A stretch of 64,000 nt of DNA, taken from assembly GCF_017315725.1 (NCBI RefSeq), contig NZ_JAFLRG010000002.1, forward strand, positions 992,001-1,056,000, given 5' to 3'. Origin of the DNA: Trinickia acidisoli (lineage in GTDB: Bacteria > Pseudomonadota > Gammaproteobacteria > Burkholderiales > Burkholderiaceae). This document shows, piece after piece, positions 1-8,987 of this stretch. A program made the translations under genes and the position numbers. How positions within the stretch are numbered: the stretch's first letter is position 1; each line of letters begins with the position of its first letter. The notes under the pieces were generated by a model that saw only the letters and a list, made by a program, of their open reading frames with translations, did not search any database and was not told where the DNA came from.

Positions 1-402
1 CGCGCCATAGGCCCATTCGTGCATGTTCGTCTTGCCGACGACGATCGCGCCCGCGGCGCGCAACCGAGCCACCGAGGTCGCGTCCTGTGCCGCGCAGTCG
101 GTCCCACGCACGTGCGAGCCGGCCGTGCTCGGAAAATCCGTCGTCAAGCAGTTGTCCTTGATTGCGAGCGGAACGCCCGCCAGCTCGCCGAGCGTTTCGC
201 CCGCTTGAATCGCGATGTCGACGCGACGCGCCGCCTCGAGCGCAGCTTCGCGATCATGAGTGACGAAAGCGTTGATCGGTCCATTCAGGCTCGCCAGTGC
301 ATCGAACGTTGCGCGCATGACCGCTTCCGCGCGAATCTCCCTGCCGCGGATCGCTTGCGCAAGCGCTTCGGCGCTCAAGCCATTCAGTTGCGGGACGTTC
401 AT
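1..402 (-). CDS. Amidase signature family protein, AtzE-like (3' end outside window)
   Basis: The 134 visible N-terminal residues carry the amidase-signature start: VPLAIKDN contains the first Lys of the Ser-cisSer-Lys triad, and GKTNMHEWA is the conserved strand after it. The gene runs off the left edge, so the Ser-rich core is not visible. Start ATG at 402 overlaps the stop of the AtzG-like gene (ATGA), which indicates translational coupling. An AtzG partner is the hallmark of AtzE-type amidases that hydrolyse small amides such as 1-carboxybiuret. The adjacent amide/urea/amino-acid transporter fits uptake followed by hydrolysis. The exact substrate is inferred; other amidases of this family (for example indoleacetamide or GatA-like) are not excluded. 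Confidence 0.85.
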   Translation of the reverse strand, partial: MNVPQLNGLSAEALAQAIRGREIRAEAVMRATFDALASLNGPINAFVTHDREAALEAARRVDIAIQAGETLGELAGVPLAIKDNCLTTDFPSTAGSHVRGTDCAAQDATSVARLRAAGAIVVGKTNMHEWAYGA

Positions 403-599
403 CGGCCGCACTCCGGTTTAGCGGCATCGAACCGCGGCCGAAAGGAGAAAGCCGGCTCGCGACCGCCGACATCCGGCAACATCGCCATGGCAGTCGCCAG
501 TTCCTCGACGATACCGGCTACCTGCGAGGCAAAGGCAACGCCCTGCTCCCAAGGTTCGGCGATCGCGCGAGGCGGTACAGGATGAGAAGTATTTCGCAT
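399..599 (-). CDS. AtzG-like small subunit (DUF4089)
   Basis: A 66-residue protein with the size and pattern of AtzG/DUF4089 proteins: a helical middle (GVAFASQVAGIVEEL) followed by a C-terminal segment ending near FSFRPRFD. In characterised systems AtzG is the small obligate partner of amidase AtzE and forms a complex resembling GatCA. It lies directly upstream of the amidase with a 4-nt overlap and 24 bp downstream of the transporter ATPase, so it is part of the same transcription unit. Family assignment rests on length, the pattern and the neighbour. Confidence 0.7.
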   Translation of the reverse strand: MRNTSHPVPPRAIAEPWEQGVAFASQVAGIVEELATAMAMLPDVGGREPAFSFRPRFDAAKPECGR

Positions 600-623
600 G
601 TTCAGTTCCGTATCCGTCGTCGC

Positions 624-1325
624 TCAAACGGCAAGCAGCTCATGCAGCAGCGCCTTGTCGCCGAGCAGATCGTCGCGCGTGCACTCACGTGCGACAGTGC
701 CGTGGTCCATCACATACGCGCGCGATGCGATCGACAGACAGAAGTCGAGATCCTGCTCGGCTATCAGCATCGCCAGCCCCGTTTCGCGATTGAGCCGCGC
801 GAGAATGCCGGCGATGTCATCGACGATCGAAGGCTGGACGCCCTCGGTCGGCTCGTCGAGCAAGAGCACGGCCGGACGCGTGGCAAGCGCCCGCCCGATC
901 GCGAGAATCTGCTGCTGCCCGCCGCTCAGCTTGCCGGCGAGCACCTGAGCGTGCTCGCGCAACATGGGGAATGTTTCGAAAAATGCAGCGACCGCCGCGG
1001 CACGCGGATAACCGCAGGCGTATGCGGCGACGGCAACGTTCTCGGCCACGGAGAGCCGCGCGAATACGCGGCGCCCCTGCGGCACATAGCCCAGGCCCTT
1101 GCGTGCGCGCAGCTCGGGCGAAGATCCCAGGCGCTCGCCGCGCAAGCTGACTTCGCCGCTCTGTTTGCCTGCGAGCAGCCCCATCGCGTACTGCATCAGG
1201 GTCGTCTTGCCAACGCCGTTGCGGCCGAGCAGACCGACCATCTCGCCGTTTCGGACCTCCAGCGAGACGCGGTGAAGAATGGGCGTGCCACCGTAGCCGC
1301 CGCTTGCATTAGATATCGAGAACAT
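624..1325 (-). CDS. ABC transporter ATPase, LivF/UrtE type
   Basis: A 233-residue nucleotide-binding subunit. Walker A is GRNGVGKTT, the signature is LSGGQQQ and Walker B is AVLLLDEPTEG followed by VQPSIV, a LivF/UrtE-like tail to the D-loop. I place the start at the ATG giving MFSISNASGGYGG, because homologues begin there and the reading frame upstream lacks similarity. This start overlaps the end of the fused permease/ATPase gene by 17 nt. It is the second ATPase of a branched-chain amino acid, urea or short-amide importer in the inner membrane. The linked AtzE/AtzG pair favours an amide or urea-like substrate. Confidence 0.88.
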   Translation of the reverse strand: MFSISNASGGYGGTPILHRVSLEVRNGEMVGLLGRNGVGKTTLMQYAMGLLAGKQSGEVSLRGERLGSSPELRARKGLGYVPQGRRVFARLSVAENVAVAAYACGYPRAAAVAAFFETFPMLREHAQVLAGKLSGGQQQILAIGRALATRPAVLLLDEPTEGVQPSIVDDIAGILARLNRETGLAMLIAEQDLDFCLSIASRAYVMDHGTVARECTRDDLLGDKALLHELLAV

Positions 1326-3231
1326 GTTTGCGTCTCCCGAGGTAAATGTCGAGAATCCGGTCGTCGTTGCGCAGCGCCTCGATATCGCCTTCCGCGAACA
1401 CCTCGCCCCGATGCAGCACGGTGACGTGCGCATCGAGTTCGCGCACGAAGTCCATGTCGTGTTCGACGACGATGACGACGCTATGAGAGGCCAGCGCGCG
1501 AATCAGCGCGCAAAGTTCGCGGCGTTCCGCTCCGGTCATGCCGGCGGCGGGCTCGTCGAGCAGAATGACGTCGGGTGACGAGCACAGCACCATGCCGATG
1601 TCGAGCCACTGCTGCTCGCCGTGCGACAGCTCGCCCGCGAGCCGCTCGCCGATCGCGCTCTGGCCGATGACGCGCAGCATGTCGTCTGCATGGCGCGACG
1701 CTTCGTCCGCGTCATGCGACTTCGCATAGGCCGCGATCCACAAGTTCTCGCGCACGCTGATCGCATCGAATACTTGGGCGACTTGCATCTTGACGCCAAG
1801 CCCCGCCCGCACCCGCTCGAACGGCTTTGCGCGCGACATGTCGCGGCCGTTCAGTTCGAGACGGCCGCTATCGAGTGCGTACACGCCCGTGCAACAGCGC
1901 AGCAGTGAGCTCTTGCCGGCGCCGTTCGGGCCGATCAGGCAGCGGACGCGGCCGGGCGAGAACCTCAGGCTGACCTCGCGCACCGGAACCACGCCGCCGA
2001 ACGCTTTGACGAGGCGATCCGCCGACATCGAGGGCGAGTGGTTCGCAAGCGGCGCGCGTAGGTCGGCAAGGCGCGCAAGATCGATCTTCGGCGTGTCGAC
2101 GCCCTCCGCGCTCACTCGAGCCGACGCCTGGGTAAGACCGGATGGCGAATGCGCAACCGCCGTATCGACGCGCGCTTGCCCGGGCGTGCGTCCATCCTGC
2201 TTGCGCTTGAGCAGCGCGCCCAGCAGGCCCTCGCGCAAGAACAGCACGAGCAGGATCAGGCACACCCCCATCACGAGCGTCGTCTGCCCTCCGATCACGC
2301 CGCCGCCGAGCCAGAAGGACAGGCCGCCCACGAGAGCCGCACCCATGAACGGGCCGATCAGCGTGCCGAGACCGCCGACGAGCACATAGATCGGCAGCAT
2401 CAGCGCCTCCTGGGCGCTGAAGATCGACGGACTCAGGTAGTGGGACCAAGCGCCGTACAACGCGCCCGCAATGCCGGCGATCCCGCCGGACAGCGCGAAC
2501 AGCACGGTCTGATAGCGGCGCACGTCGTAGCCGAGCAACTCGGCCTTGTCGACGTTCATACGAATGCAGTCGATGACGCGGCCAAACGGAGAGCGCATCA
2601 GCGAGCTCGCGGCCACGCCGATCGCCACGGCAATGGCCAGCACGCAGATGAAGCCGGCGCGCGGCGTGAGCGCGGCCGCGTCGGCACCGAAGCCGAGGAC
2701 CATGTTCGGGATGCCGGACAGGCCGTTGTCGCCGCCTACCGTCGCGGCGCCGACCTGGACGTTCAGCGAAACGGATGCGGTCCACAGTAGCAGCGTGCAC
2801 GCGTACGTGAGGATCGTGCCTTGCAACGGCCCCATACGCCCGTAGAAGATCGCCGCGCCGAGCGCACCGGCCAGTAGCGCACCGGCCAGCGCACCAGCCG
2901 GCAGCGACCAGATCAACGTGTCGCCGGTCAACGGCGAGAAGTTGATCGCGACGATGCTGCCGACGTAGCCGCCGATGCCGTACAGCGCGCTTTGACACAG
3001 ACTCAGGAAGCCGCCACGCCCCCATACGAGATCGAGGCTCAGGCCCGCGAGCCCGAAGATCAGCCACGACGTGGCGACATAGCTGAGGTAGGGGTCGGCA
3101 ACCGAAGCGCCGATCACGAGCAGTAGAACGATGCCTGCGAGCAGATACAAACCGCGTCGTTGCGCCCCGTGGGTCGAGTGTCGCAGGCTGGGCATGCTGC
3201 CGGCAAAGAAAAGGTTGGCCAGGGTTTTCAT
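1309..3231 (-). CDS. Fused LivM-type permease and LivG-type ATPase
   Basis: A 640-residue fusion. Residues about 25-335 are a LivM/UrtC membrane domain: many hydrophobic segments, and GGFLSLCQSALYGIGGYVG resembles the conserved permease loop. A low-complexity linker (about 340-400) follows, then a LivG/UrtD ATPase with Walker A GPNGAGKSS, signature LSHGEQQ, Walker B VILLDEPAAGM and switch VVEHDMDF. LivM-LivG fusions occur in some proteobacterial amino acid/amide importers, so this is a known but less common architecture. It lies 13 bp after the LivH gene and overlaps LivF, so one polypeptide supplies half the channel and half the motor. Confidence 0.88.
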   Translation of the reverse strand: MKTLANLFFAGSMPSLRHSTHGAQRRGLYLLAGIVLLLVIGASVADPYLSYVATSWLIFGLAGLSLDLVWGRGGFLSLCQSALYGIGGYVGSIVAINFSPLTGDTLIWSLPAGALAGALLAGALGAAIFYGRMGPLQGTILTYACTLLLWTASVSLNVQVGAATVGGDNGLSGIPNMVLGFGADAAALTPRAGFICVLAIAVAIGVAASSLMRSPFGRVIDCIRMNVDKAELLGYDVRRYQTVLFALSGGIAGIAGALYGAWSHYLSPSIFSAQEALMLPIYVLVGGLGTLIGPFMGAALVGGLSFWLGGGVIGGQTTLVMGVCLILLVLFLREGLLGALLKRKQDGRTPGQARVDTAVAHSPSGLTQASARVSAEGVDTPKIDLARLADLRAPLANHSPSMSADRLVKAFGGVVPVREVSLRFSPGRVRCLIGPNGAGKSSLLRCCTGVYALDSGRLELNGRDMSRAKPFERVRAGLGVKMQVAQVFDAISVRENLWIAAYAKSHDADEASRHADDMLRVIGQSAIGERLAGELSHGEQQWLDIGMVLCSSPDVILLDEPAAGMTGAERRELCALIRALASHSVVIVVEHDMDFVRELDAHVTVLHRGEVFAEGDIEALRNDDRILDIYLGRRKHVLDI

Positions 3232-3244
3232 GGGATGTCAGCTC

Positions 3245-4111
3245 TCAAAGTTTGATGCGCCATCCGGCGGACAAGCCACGGGGGAAGACGACCAGCAACG
3301 CGATCGTCGCGGCGAAGAACAGGAGATCACCCGCCACGCTCGACCAATACGTCGCACTCGCGCTCGCGAGTGCTCCCAGTACGCCGCCGGAAACGAGCGT
3401 GCCCGCGAGCGTCACCGGACCGGCGGCGACGACCGCGAGGAACGCCTTGATGACGAATGCAAAACCCATCCCCGGCGTGGCGGGAATGATGGGGAGCAGT
3501 ACGGCACCCGCGAAGCCCGCAAGGCCCGACCCGAGCGCGAACGTTAGATTGTTCAGACGCACGGTCTGCATGCCGAGCGCACGAGCGATGTTCGGATCCT
3601 GAATCGCGGCGCGCGCGGCGATGCCGTAACCGGTACGCGTAAACAGCAAATACAAGCCGGCGAAAAGCAGCGCGGCAACGCCGATCATCGAGAGCGAGTA
3701 CAGCGAGATCGAGTACGCGCCGATTTGCACGGACGTGGTCGCGATCGCCACCCCTGGGGTCACCGTGCCGAACATCAGTACCGCGCCCTGATAGAGCGCG
3801 AGACTGAGTCCCCATGTCGCCAGCATCGTGTCGAACAAACGCCCGTACAACCGGCTGATGACGAGACGTTCGATGAGCGCACCGAAAGCAGCGGCGACGA
3901 GCGTCGCGATCGCGATCGCGAGCACGAACGGCACGCCGGCACGGACGGCGCTAAGCGCCGCGTAGCCGCCAATCATGATGAACTCGCCGTGAGCGAGATT
4001 GATCACGCCCATGAGTCCGAACACGATCGCAAGGCCCAACGTGGCGATCAGCAGAATCGATGCGCTAGACAACGAGAGAAGCACCGTCTGCAGCAGATAG
4101 TCGAGATGCAT
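3245..4111 (-). CDS. ABC transporter permease, LivH/UrtB type
   Basis: A 288-residue inner-membrane permease with about eight hydrophobic segments and the LivH-like motif GVINLAHGEF near residue 40. I chose the ATG at 4111 (MHLDYLLQTVLL) because homologues start immediately before the first membrane helix. A longer frame runs back into the binding-protein gene without any membrane or signal features. It sits 11 bp after the binding-protein stop and pairs with the LivM half of the downstream fusion to form the channel. Confidence 0.88.
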   Translation of the reverse strand: MHLDYLLQTVLLSLSSASILLIATLGLAIVFGLMGVINLAHGEFIMIGGYAALSAVRAGVPFVLAIAIATLVAAAFGALIERLVISRLYGRLFDTMLATWGLSLALYQGAVLMFGTVTPGVAIATTSVQIGAYSISLYSLSMIGVAALLFAGLYLLFTRTGYGIAARAAIQDPNIARALGMQTVRLNNLTFALGSGLAGFAGAVLLPIIPATPGMGFAFVIKAFLAVVAAGPVTLAGTLVSGGVLGALASASATYWSSVAGDLLFFAATIALLVVFPRGLSAGWRIKL

Positions 4112-4122
4112 GGCGCACTCCG

Positions 4123-5376
4123 TTACGGGTTTCGCGCCGGCGTGAATTGCGTGGCCGTGGCGGGATGGTGAATGAGGTCGCAGGTCTCGTTTTCGTACAC
4201 CGGCGCAACTGCCGTGTGCGATTGCACGAGTTGGAAGCCGCGCTTGAGATCGGCGCGCACGATATAGATGTTTTCGCGCACGTGGTGCGAACCGGGCTCG
4301 AGCGTCACCTCGCCATTCGGGCCATCGAAGCCGATGCCCGATTGGAGCGCGGCAATCGTCTTGTCCGGGTCCGTGCTGCCGGCCTTCGATACGGCTTGGG
4401 CCCAGAGGTGCAGCGCATTCCACGTGTTCACCGCGACGCCGAGCACCGGCTCGGTATTGCCGTACGTCTTGTGCCAGAGCGCCTTGAACGCGGCATTTTC
4501 AGGCGTGTCGAGCGCGTCGAAATACTCGAGTGCCGAGACCACGCCGGCGCTCGCCGCCGGCGACACCACGACCTGCTGATTGCCGGAACCGTAGTTCGTC
4601 GATACGAGCGCGATCGAATGCTTGAGACCGGCAGCCGCGAACTGCTCGACGAACCCGGTCTGATTCGCGCCAACCGGCAGCGCCACGACGAAGTTCGGCC
4701 GGGCGGCCTGGATCTTCTGCAGCGTCGGCCCGAAATCGCTCAGCGTCAGCGGCAGGAACTCGACGCCGGCCACGGTGGCGCCATTCGCCTTGGCGTAGCG
4801 ATCGATCCATTGCGCTGAGATCGTGCCGAAGTTGTAGTCGGGCGCCATCACGTAGATGCGCTTGCCATACTGCGCCACTGCCCATTTGATGAGCACGCTG
4901 AGTTGCTGCGATGCGCTGGGCCCGGTGACGAAAGTGAAGCGATCGCAAGCCCCGCCTTCATAGAGCGACGTGTAGAAGTACGGAATGCGGTAAGCACGCA
5001 CGACGGGCCGAATCGCTTCGCGCGCCGCGCTCGTCAAGCCCGCGAACAGCGCAACGACCCGGTCGCGCATGATCAGCGTATTCGCGTACTGGGTGTACTT
5101 GCTTTGCTCCGACTGCGCATCGGCCTCGACGATTTTGATCTGATGGCCGAGCACGCCACCATGCTTGTTGACGTCGTCGACGGCCAGATGCAGCGCGCGG
5201 CTCTGCTGGATGCCGTAGATGTTGAGGCCGCCGGTCAGGTCGAAGATCGCGCCGACCGGAATGGCGTCGTCGGCCATGGCCGGACGCATGACGCCGACGA
5301 AAAGCAGGACGAGCACCGCGCACGCGCGCGCAATGACCGCGCAACGCAGTCTGCTCGATGAAAAGAAACGGTTCAT
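4123..5376 (-). CDS. Periplasmic substrate-binding protein, UrtA/AmiC-like
   Basis: A 417-residue peripheral-binding (type I fold) protein. The start at 5376 gives a clear signal peptide (MNRFFSSSRLRC, hydrophobic VLVLLFVGV, cleavage near AMADD) and has a GGGAG ribosome-binding site about 5 nt upstream. The mature N-terminus PVGAIFDLTGG is typical of Leu/Ile/Val, urea and amide binding proteins. First gene of the transporter-amidase operon. Urea or a short amide is the best substrate guess because of the downstream AtzG/AtzE pair, but an amino acid cannot be excluded. Confidence 0.87.
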   Translation of the reverse strand: MNRFFSSSRLRCAVIARACAVLVLLFVGVMRPAMADDAIPVGAIFDLTGGLNIYGIQQSRALHLAVDDVNKHGGVLGHQIKIVEADAQSEQSKYTQYANTLIMRDRVVALFAGLTSAAREAIRPVVRAYRIPYFYTSLYEGGACDRFTFVTGPSASQQLSVLIKWAVAQYGKRIYVMAPDYNFGTISAQWIDRYAKANGATVAGVEFLPLTLSDFGPTLQKIQAARPNFVVALPVGANQTGFVEQFAAAGLKHSIALVSTNYGSGNQQVVVSPAASAGVVSALEYFDALDTPENAAFKALWHKTYGNTEPVLGVAVNTWNALHLWAQAVSKAGSTDPDKTIAALQSGIGFDGPNGEVTLEPGSHHVRENIYIVRADLKRGFQLVQSHTAVAPVYENETCDLIHHPATATQFTPARNP

Positions 5377-5693
5377 TTCAGTCTCCCGCAGGATGAACTG
5401 TCGCGGCGGCGACAATTCATTGCCGCGCACCGCGATGGACCACCGGGAGAAAGGGAGAGCAGAAAAGCAAAAACGCCCTTCCTCCCGGAATCCGGGTAGG
5501 TAAAGGGCGTCATTGCCTCAGTAATGTCGGCTCGATACGTCTGCCGTTTGCACCGCTTGCCGCCACGCGAATGACGGAAACAGCGACGCTAGATTAGGTC
5601 TCGCAAACCCGCGAGACAACGGGGGGAAACCCGGGGGGAAACCCATAACTCGTCGTTCGAGCCGGCTCGAACCGGACCGTACGCCTCATGGAC
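5377..5693 (-). promoter_or_regulatory. Leader/intergenic region with hairpins and a terminator-like stem
   Basis: This 317-bp gap lies between the MocR stop and the binding-protein start. Read on the minus strand it contains a tandem 12-bp repeat (5621-5644), a 7-bp stem with a 6-nt loop (arms 5611-5617 and 5598-5604), then an 8-bp stem (arms 5503-5510 and 5473-5480) enclosing CCCGG/CCGGG and followed by a run of U (complement of 5469-5473). The last element is a Rho-independent terminator about 95 nt before the ATG. It may end MocR transcription or act as an attenuator in the transporter leader. A third short stem (TGTCGC/GCGACA) lies close to the start codon. I did not recognise a named riboswitch. 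Confidence 0.5.
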
Positions 5694-7013
5694 TCATTCG
5701 GTTTGCCACGCACTGCCCGGCGAGCGTGCGCGCCGGGCGATCGTCTGAAGCGCCATTTCCAGGATCTCTTTGGGCGGCTGGCTCAGCGCGAGGCGAACGG
5801 CCGCCGGCGGAAGGCCCGCGACGTTGAACGCCGATGCGGGCGTCACGGAGATACCATCCCTCGCTAAAGCCACGGCAAACGCATCCGCCGACGCCTGTGC
5901 TGGCAGCATGAGCCAGCAATGATATGCGCCATCGCCCCAACGCAGATCCAGGTCTCGTAGTAATCGTCTGGCAATCTGCATCCGTTGATGAGCATCTCGT
6001 CGCTTGGCCTGACAGATCTCGTCGACCGTTCCTTGTGTGATCCATTCGACCGCCGCTTCGACGGAGAACGCCGAAGGCGTCCAGGCACCGGCGCGGATCG
6101 CCGCAAATACCGCGTCGCGCAAGGCGAGCGGCACCGCGAGGATGCCCAAGGTCAGGCCCGGCGCCAGGCGCTTGGAAAGACTGTCGACGACGATGCAGTG
6201 GTCCGGCGCGAAGCGCGCGATCGGTGGCGGTGAATCCGCAAGGAAGGCGTAGATCGAGTCTTCCACGGCAACGATGCCCAGCTTCGTCAGCAACGCGCCT
6301 AATTCGCGGCGGCGCGCCTCGGATTGGGTCGCGCCCGTCGGGTTGTGAAGCGTCGGCTGAAGATAAACGGCTTTGATGGCGTGAGTGGCATGCGCATCGC
6401 GAATAGCCTGCGGCGTGACGCCCTGCTCGTCCATCTCCAGCGCAACCAACTCGAGGCCCATGCGTGCGGCGAGTTCCTTGACCTGCGGATACGTCAGCCG
6501 TTCCACGCCGATACGGTCTCCGCGCGCCGTCAGCGCGGCCAGGGCCGCCGCAATAGCCTGCTTGCCGTTACCGGCGAACAGCACCTGCGATTCGTCTGGA
6601 TGCCAGTCGTGCTGAGCGAGCAGTTGTGCGGCGGCGCTGCGCGCGGCACTCGACACAGCCGGGTCGACCGGTCGGAGCGCTGCCGCGAGCGACTCCGGCC
6701 GCCGAAGGATCCGGTTCAATGCGGGCGCCATCAACGCGCTCTGCGACGCCAGCACGGGAAAGTTGTTTTGAAGGTCGACGCTCTCGTGTCCCTTCCCGGC
6801 AGCGATGGGCATTCGCACGAAACTGCCCCGCCCGACCTCCCCGATGATCAGCCCGCGGCGCACCAACTCGCGATACGCCCTTCCGGCGGTGGACGGCGCG
6901 ATGCCGTACGACTGTGCGAATTCGCGCTGCGGCGGCAGGCGATCGCCAGGTCGCAGTTTTCCGGACAGGATGTCGGCCGCAATCGAATTCGCGACGGTTC
7001 GATAGTCTTCCAT
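5694..7013 (-). CDS. MocR/PdxR-type regulator (GntR HTH fused to aminotransferase fold)
   Basis: A 439-residue protein. Residues 1-70 form a GntR winged helix (GDRLPPQREFAQSYG, then STAGRAYRELVRRGL). The rest is a PLP-dependent aminotransferase-like domain with the PLP-lysine region VVDSLSKRLAPGLTLG. MocR proteins sense PLP or an amino compound and usually control a neighbouring operon. It is divergent from the hydrolase/dehydrogenase pair across a 140-bp gap containing repeats, and it also precedes the transporter operon on the same strand, so either could be its target. Confidence 0.87.
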   Translation of the reverse strand: MEDYRTVANSIAADILSGKLRPGDRLPPQREFAQSYGIAPSTAGRAYRELVRRGLIIGEVGRGSFVRMPIAAGKGHESVDLQNNFPVLASQSALMAPALNRILRRPESLAAALRPVDPAVSSAARSAAAQLLAQHDWHPDESQVLFAGNGKQAIAAALAALTARGDRIGVERLTYPQVKELAARMGLELVALEMDEQGVTPQAIRDAHATHAIKAVYLQPTLHNPTGATQSEARRRELGALLTKLGIVAVEDSIYAFLADSPPPIARFAPDHCIVVDSLSKRLAPGLTLGILAVPLALRDAVFAAIRAGAWTPSAFSVEAAVEWITQGTVDEICQAKRRDAHQRMQIARRLLRDLDLRWGDGAYHCWLMLPAQASADAFAVALARDGISVTPASAFNVAGLPPAAVRLALSQPPKEILEMALQTIARRARSPGSAWQTE

Positions 7014-7030
7014 AGCTCAACTCAATTTTG

Positions 7031-7136
7031 TAAATTGCACCGATAAATTTTTCGTCACCCCAAGCGATTCTCTTGATTTCCGTGCAATCAAGAGTTTAAA
7101 TTAAGAATCAATTCGAATCAATTACTTAAATTGCAC
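7031..7136. promoter_or_regulatory. Putative MocR operator region
   Basis: The divergent promoter gap holds an exact direct repeat TAAATTGCAC at 7031-7040 and 7127-7136. Between them is a perfect 8-bp inverted repeat (CTCTTGAT at 7070-7077, ATCAAGAG at 7087-7094). MocR regulators commonly bind direct repeats in the promoter of the gene they face, so these are reasonable operator candidates. Position and symmetry are seen in the sequence; binding is inferred. Confidence 0.45.
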
Positions 7137-7153
7137 TTACACAGGAGAAGCAA

Positions 7154-7969
7154 ATGGCCATAGCGAAGACTGAAAATCTGACGATTCACTACGACGATGC
7201 AGGCGATGGAGACCCCCTTCTGTTCATCCACGGTCACCCCTTCGACCGGTCGATGTGGCGCGAACAGGTGAGCCTGTTCAGCCGCAGAGGGTATCGCGTC
7301 ATCGCGCCCGACTTGCGCGGTTATGGATCGACTCCGCTGCCGGAAGGACCTGCCGGCTTCGAGGTGTTCGCACAAGACCTCGCGCAGTTGCTGGATCATC
7401 TCGGGATCGACCGCGTAGTCGTCTGTGGATTGTCGATGGGCGGGCAGATCGCGATGGACTTCTGTCGCCAGTTTCCCTCGCGCGTCCGTGCGCTGGCATT
7501 GATGGCAACCTTCCCGCAGGCCGAAACGGCACAAGGCAAGGTCGCCCGTAACGCCATAGCCGACCGGTTGGAACGAGAGGGGGTAAAGGACTACGCGGTG
7601 GAGTTGTTACCGAAGATGCTCGCGGCCAGCACGATCGAGCAGCAACCCGCCGTCGCGGCGGGATTACTGCGCTTGATGGGGTCGTCGAACGCAAGCGGAT
7701 GCGCGGCCGCACTACGCGCGCGCGCAGAACGCCTCGACTTCGCCGAAACGTTGGCTGGCTTGCGCGTGCCTTCTCTGGTCGTGGTGGGAGATCAAGATGC
7801 CTTCACCACGCGCGCGGACGCCGAACGCATGCACGAATTGCTGCACGACTCGAAGTTGATCTGGATGGAAGACGTTGGCCATATGCCCAATTTGGAATCG
7901 CTCGCTTCGTTCGACGAGGCTTTCAGGCAGTTCCTGCAATCCGTTTGTCAAAGCGAGGCAGCCCAATGA
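7154..7969 (+). CDS. Alpha/beta hydrolase
   Basis: A 271-residue cytoplasmic hydrolase of the haloperoxidase/esterase type. It has the oxyanion HGHPFD segment, the nucleophile elbow GLSMGG, an acid residue in VVVGDQDAFTT and the catalytic His in EDVGHMPNLE. An AGGAGAAG ribosome-binding site sits just before the ATG. It overlaps the following dehydrogenase by 4 nt (ATGA), and both are divergent from the MocR gene, which is their likely regulator. Substrate unknown. Confidence 0.85.
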   Translation: MAIAKTENLTIHYDDAGDGDPLLFIHGHPFDRSMWREQVSLFSRRGYRVIAPDLRGYGSTPLPEGPAGFEVFAQDLAQLLDHLGIDRVVVCGLSMGGQIAMDFCRQFPSRVRALALMATFPQAETAQGKVARNAIADRLEREGVKDYAVELLPKMLAASTIEQQPAVAAGLLRLMGSSNASGCAAALRARAERLDFAETLAGLRVPSLVVVGDQDAFTTRADAERMHELLHDSKLIWMEDVGHMPNLESLASFDEAFRQFLQSVCQSEAAQ

Positions 7970-8742
7970 GCACGCCGATCGAAACACCCTCCACCGTCCT
8001 CGTCACCGGTGCCAGTGCCGGCTTCGGACGTGCCATCGCGCGCCGGTTCGCCTCGAAAGGCTGCAAGGTCGTTGCCACAGGCCGGCGCCTGGAGCGCCTA
8101 CAGGCCCTAGCCGACGAGTTCGGCGAGAACCTCGTGCTTCCGATGCTTATGGACGTACAGGATCTGGCGTCCATCCAACGCGCGATCGCCGACCTGCCGC
8201 CGCCGTTTGCCGCTATCGACGTCCTGGTGAACAACGCGGGCCTCGCGCTCGGCCTGGCCACCGCGCCGTCGGCCAGCCATGAGGATTGGAGCCAGATGAT
8301 CGACACCAATTGCAAGGGTCTGGTGCACGTCACCCGCGCGGTGTTGCCCGGCATGACCGAGCGCGGCCGGGGGCACATCGTCAATCTTGGTTCCGTGGCC
8401 GGCACCTACCCCTATCCGGGCGGCAACGTTTATGGCGCGACCAAAGCCTTCGTCCATCAGTTCAGCCTCAACCTGCGCAGCGACCTTCACGGTACGGGCC
8501 TACGGGTGACGTGCATCGAACCCGGCATGTGCGGCGGCACCGAGTTTTCGCTCGTGCGATTCAGTGGCAACGCGCAAAAAGCGCAGTCTGTCTACGATGG
8601 AATGGTGCCGCTTTCTGCCGAGGACGTGGCGTCGGCCATTGATTGGGCCGTTTCATTGCCGCCGAACGTGAATGTCAACACGATCGAGCTGATGCCGGTG
8701 GCGCAGAGCTTTTCATCCTTCCAAGTCCACCGGCAGTCGTAG
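7966..8742 (+). CDS. Short-chain dehydrogenase/reductase, YdfG-like
   Basis: A 258-residue classical SDR. The cofactor motif is TGASAGFG, followed by NNAG, a serine in NLGSVAG and the catalytic YGATK. The segment EPGMCGGTEFSLVRF matches the YdfG/3-hydroxy acid dehydrogenase subgroup (NADP+-dependent oxidation of serine or 3-hydroxy acids in the characterised enzymes). The start overlaps the hydrolase stop, so the two are translationally coupled. A longer upstream reading in this frame runs through the hydrolase gene and is not coding. Confidence 0.88.
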   Translation: MSTPIETPSTVLVTGASAGFGRAIARRFASKGCKVVATGRRLERLQALADEFGENLVLPMLMDVQDLASIQRAIADLPPPFAAIDVLVNNAGLALGLATAPSASHEDWSQMIDTNCKGLVHVTRAVLPGMTERGRGHIVNLGSVAGTYPYPGGNVYGATKAFVHQFSLNLRSDLHGTGLRVTCIEPGMCGGTEFSLVRFSGNAQKAQSVYDGMVPLSAEDVASAIDWAVSLPPNVNVNTIELMPVAQSFSSFQVHRQS

Positions 8743-8987
8743 CGCCGAAACGGATTGTCAACGCACGGCGGGCGCGAGATCACCTCCTACTTTCCTCAGC
8801 CGCCCGCCCGATCCCGCAGATCAATTACACTTACGCCTTCCGGTCGAGGCATTGGGTTCTTTGTCGATCGGCACCGATTCGCAATTAGCCCCGAAAAATC
8901 GCGGCGATAGAGAGATCGCCGAACGCGATCGTCCGGCGCCGTGCGCAACAAAGCGGCTGCTCGACGATCGTCTCGTACTCGATAACT

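Noticed and set aside
5461..5645. Guanidine (ykkC) riboswitch or ANTAR two-hairpin element
   Set aside because: I looked for conserved guanidine-I segments and for hexaloops with A at position 1 and G at 4. Neither is present (first loop on the minus strand is GGGTTT).
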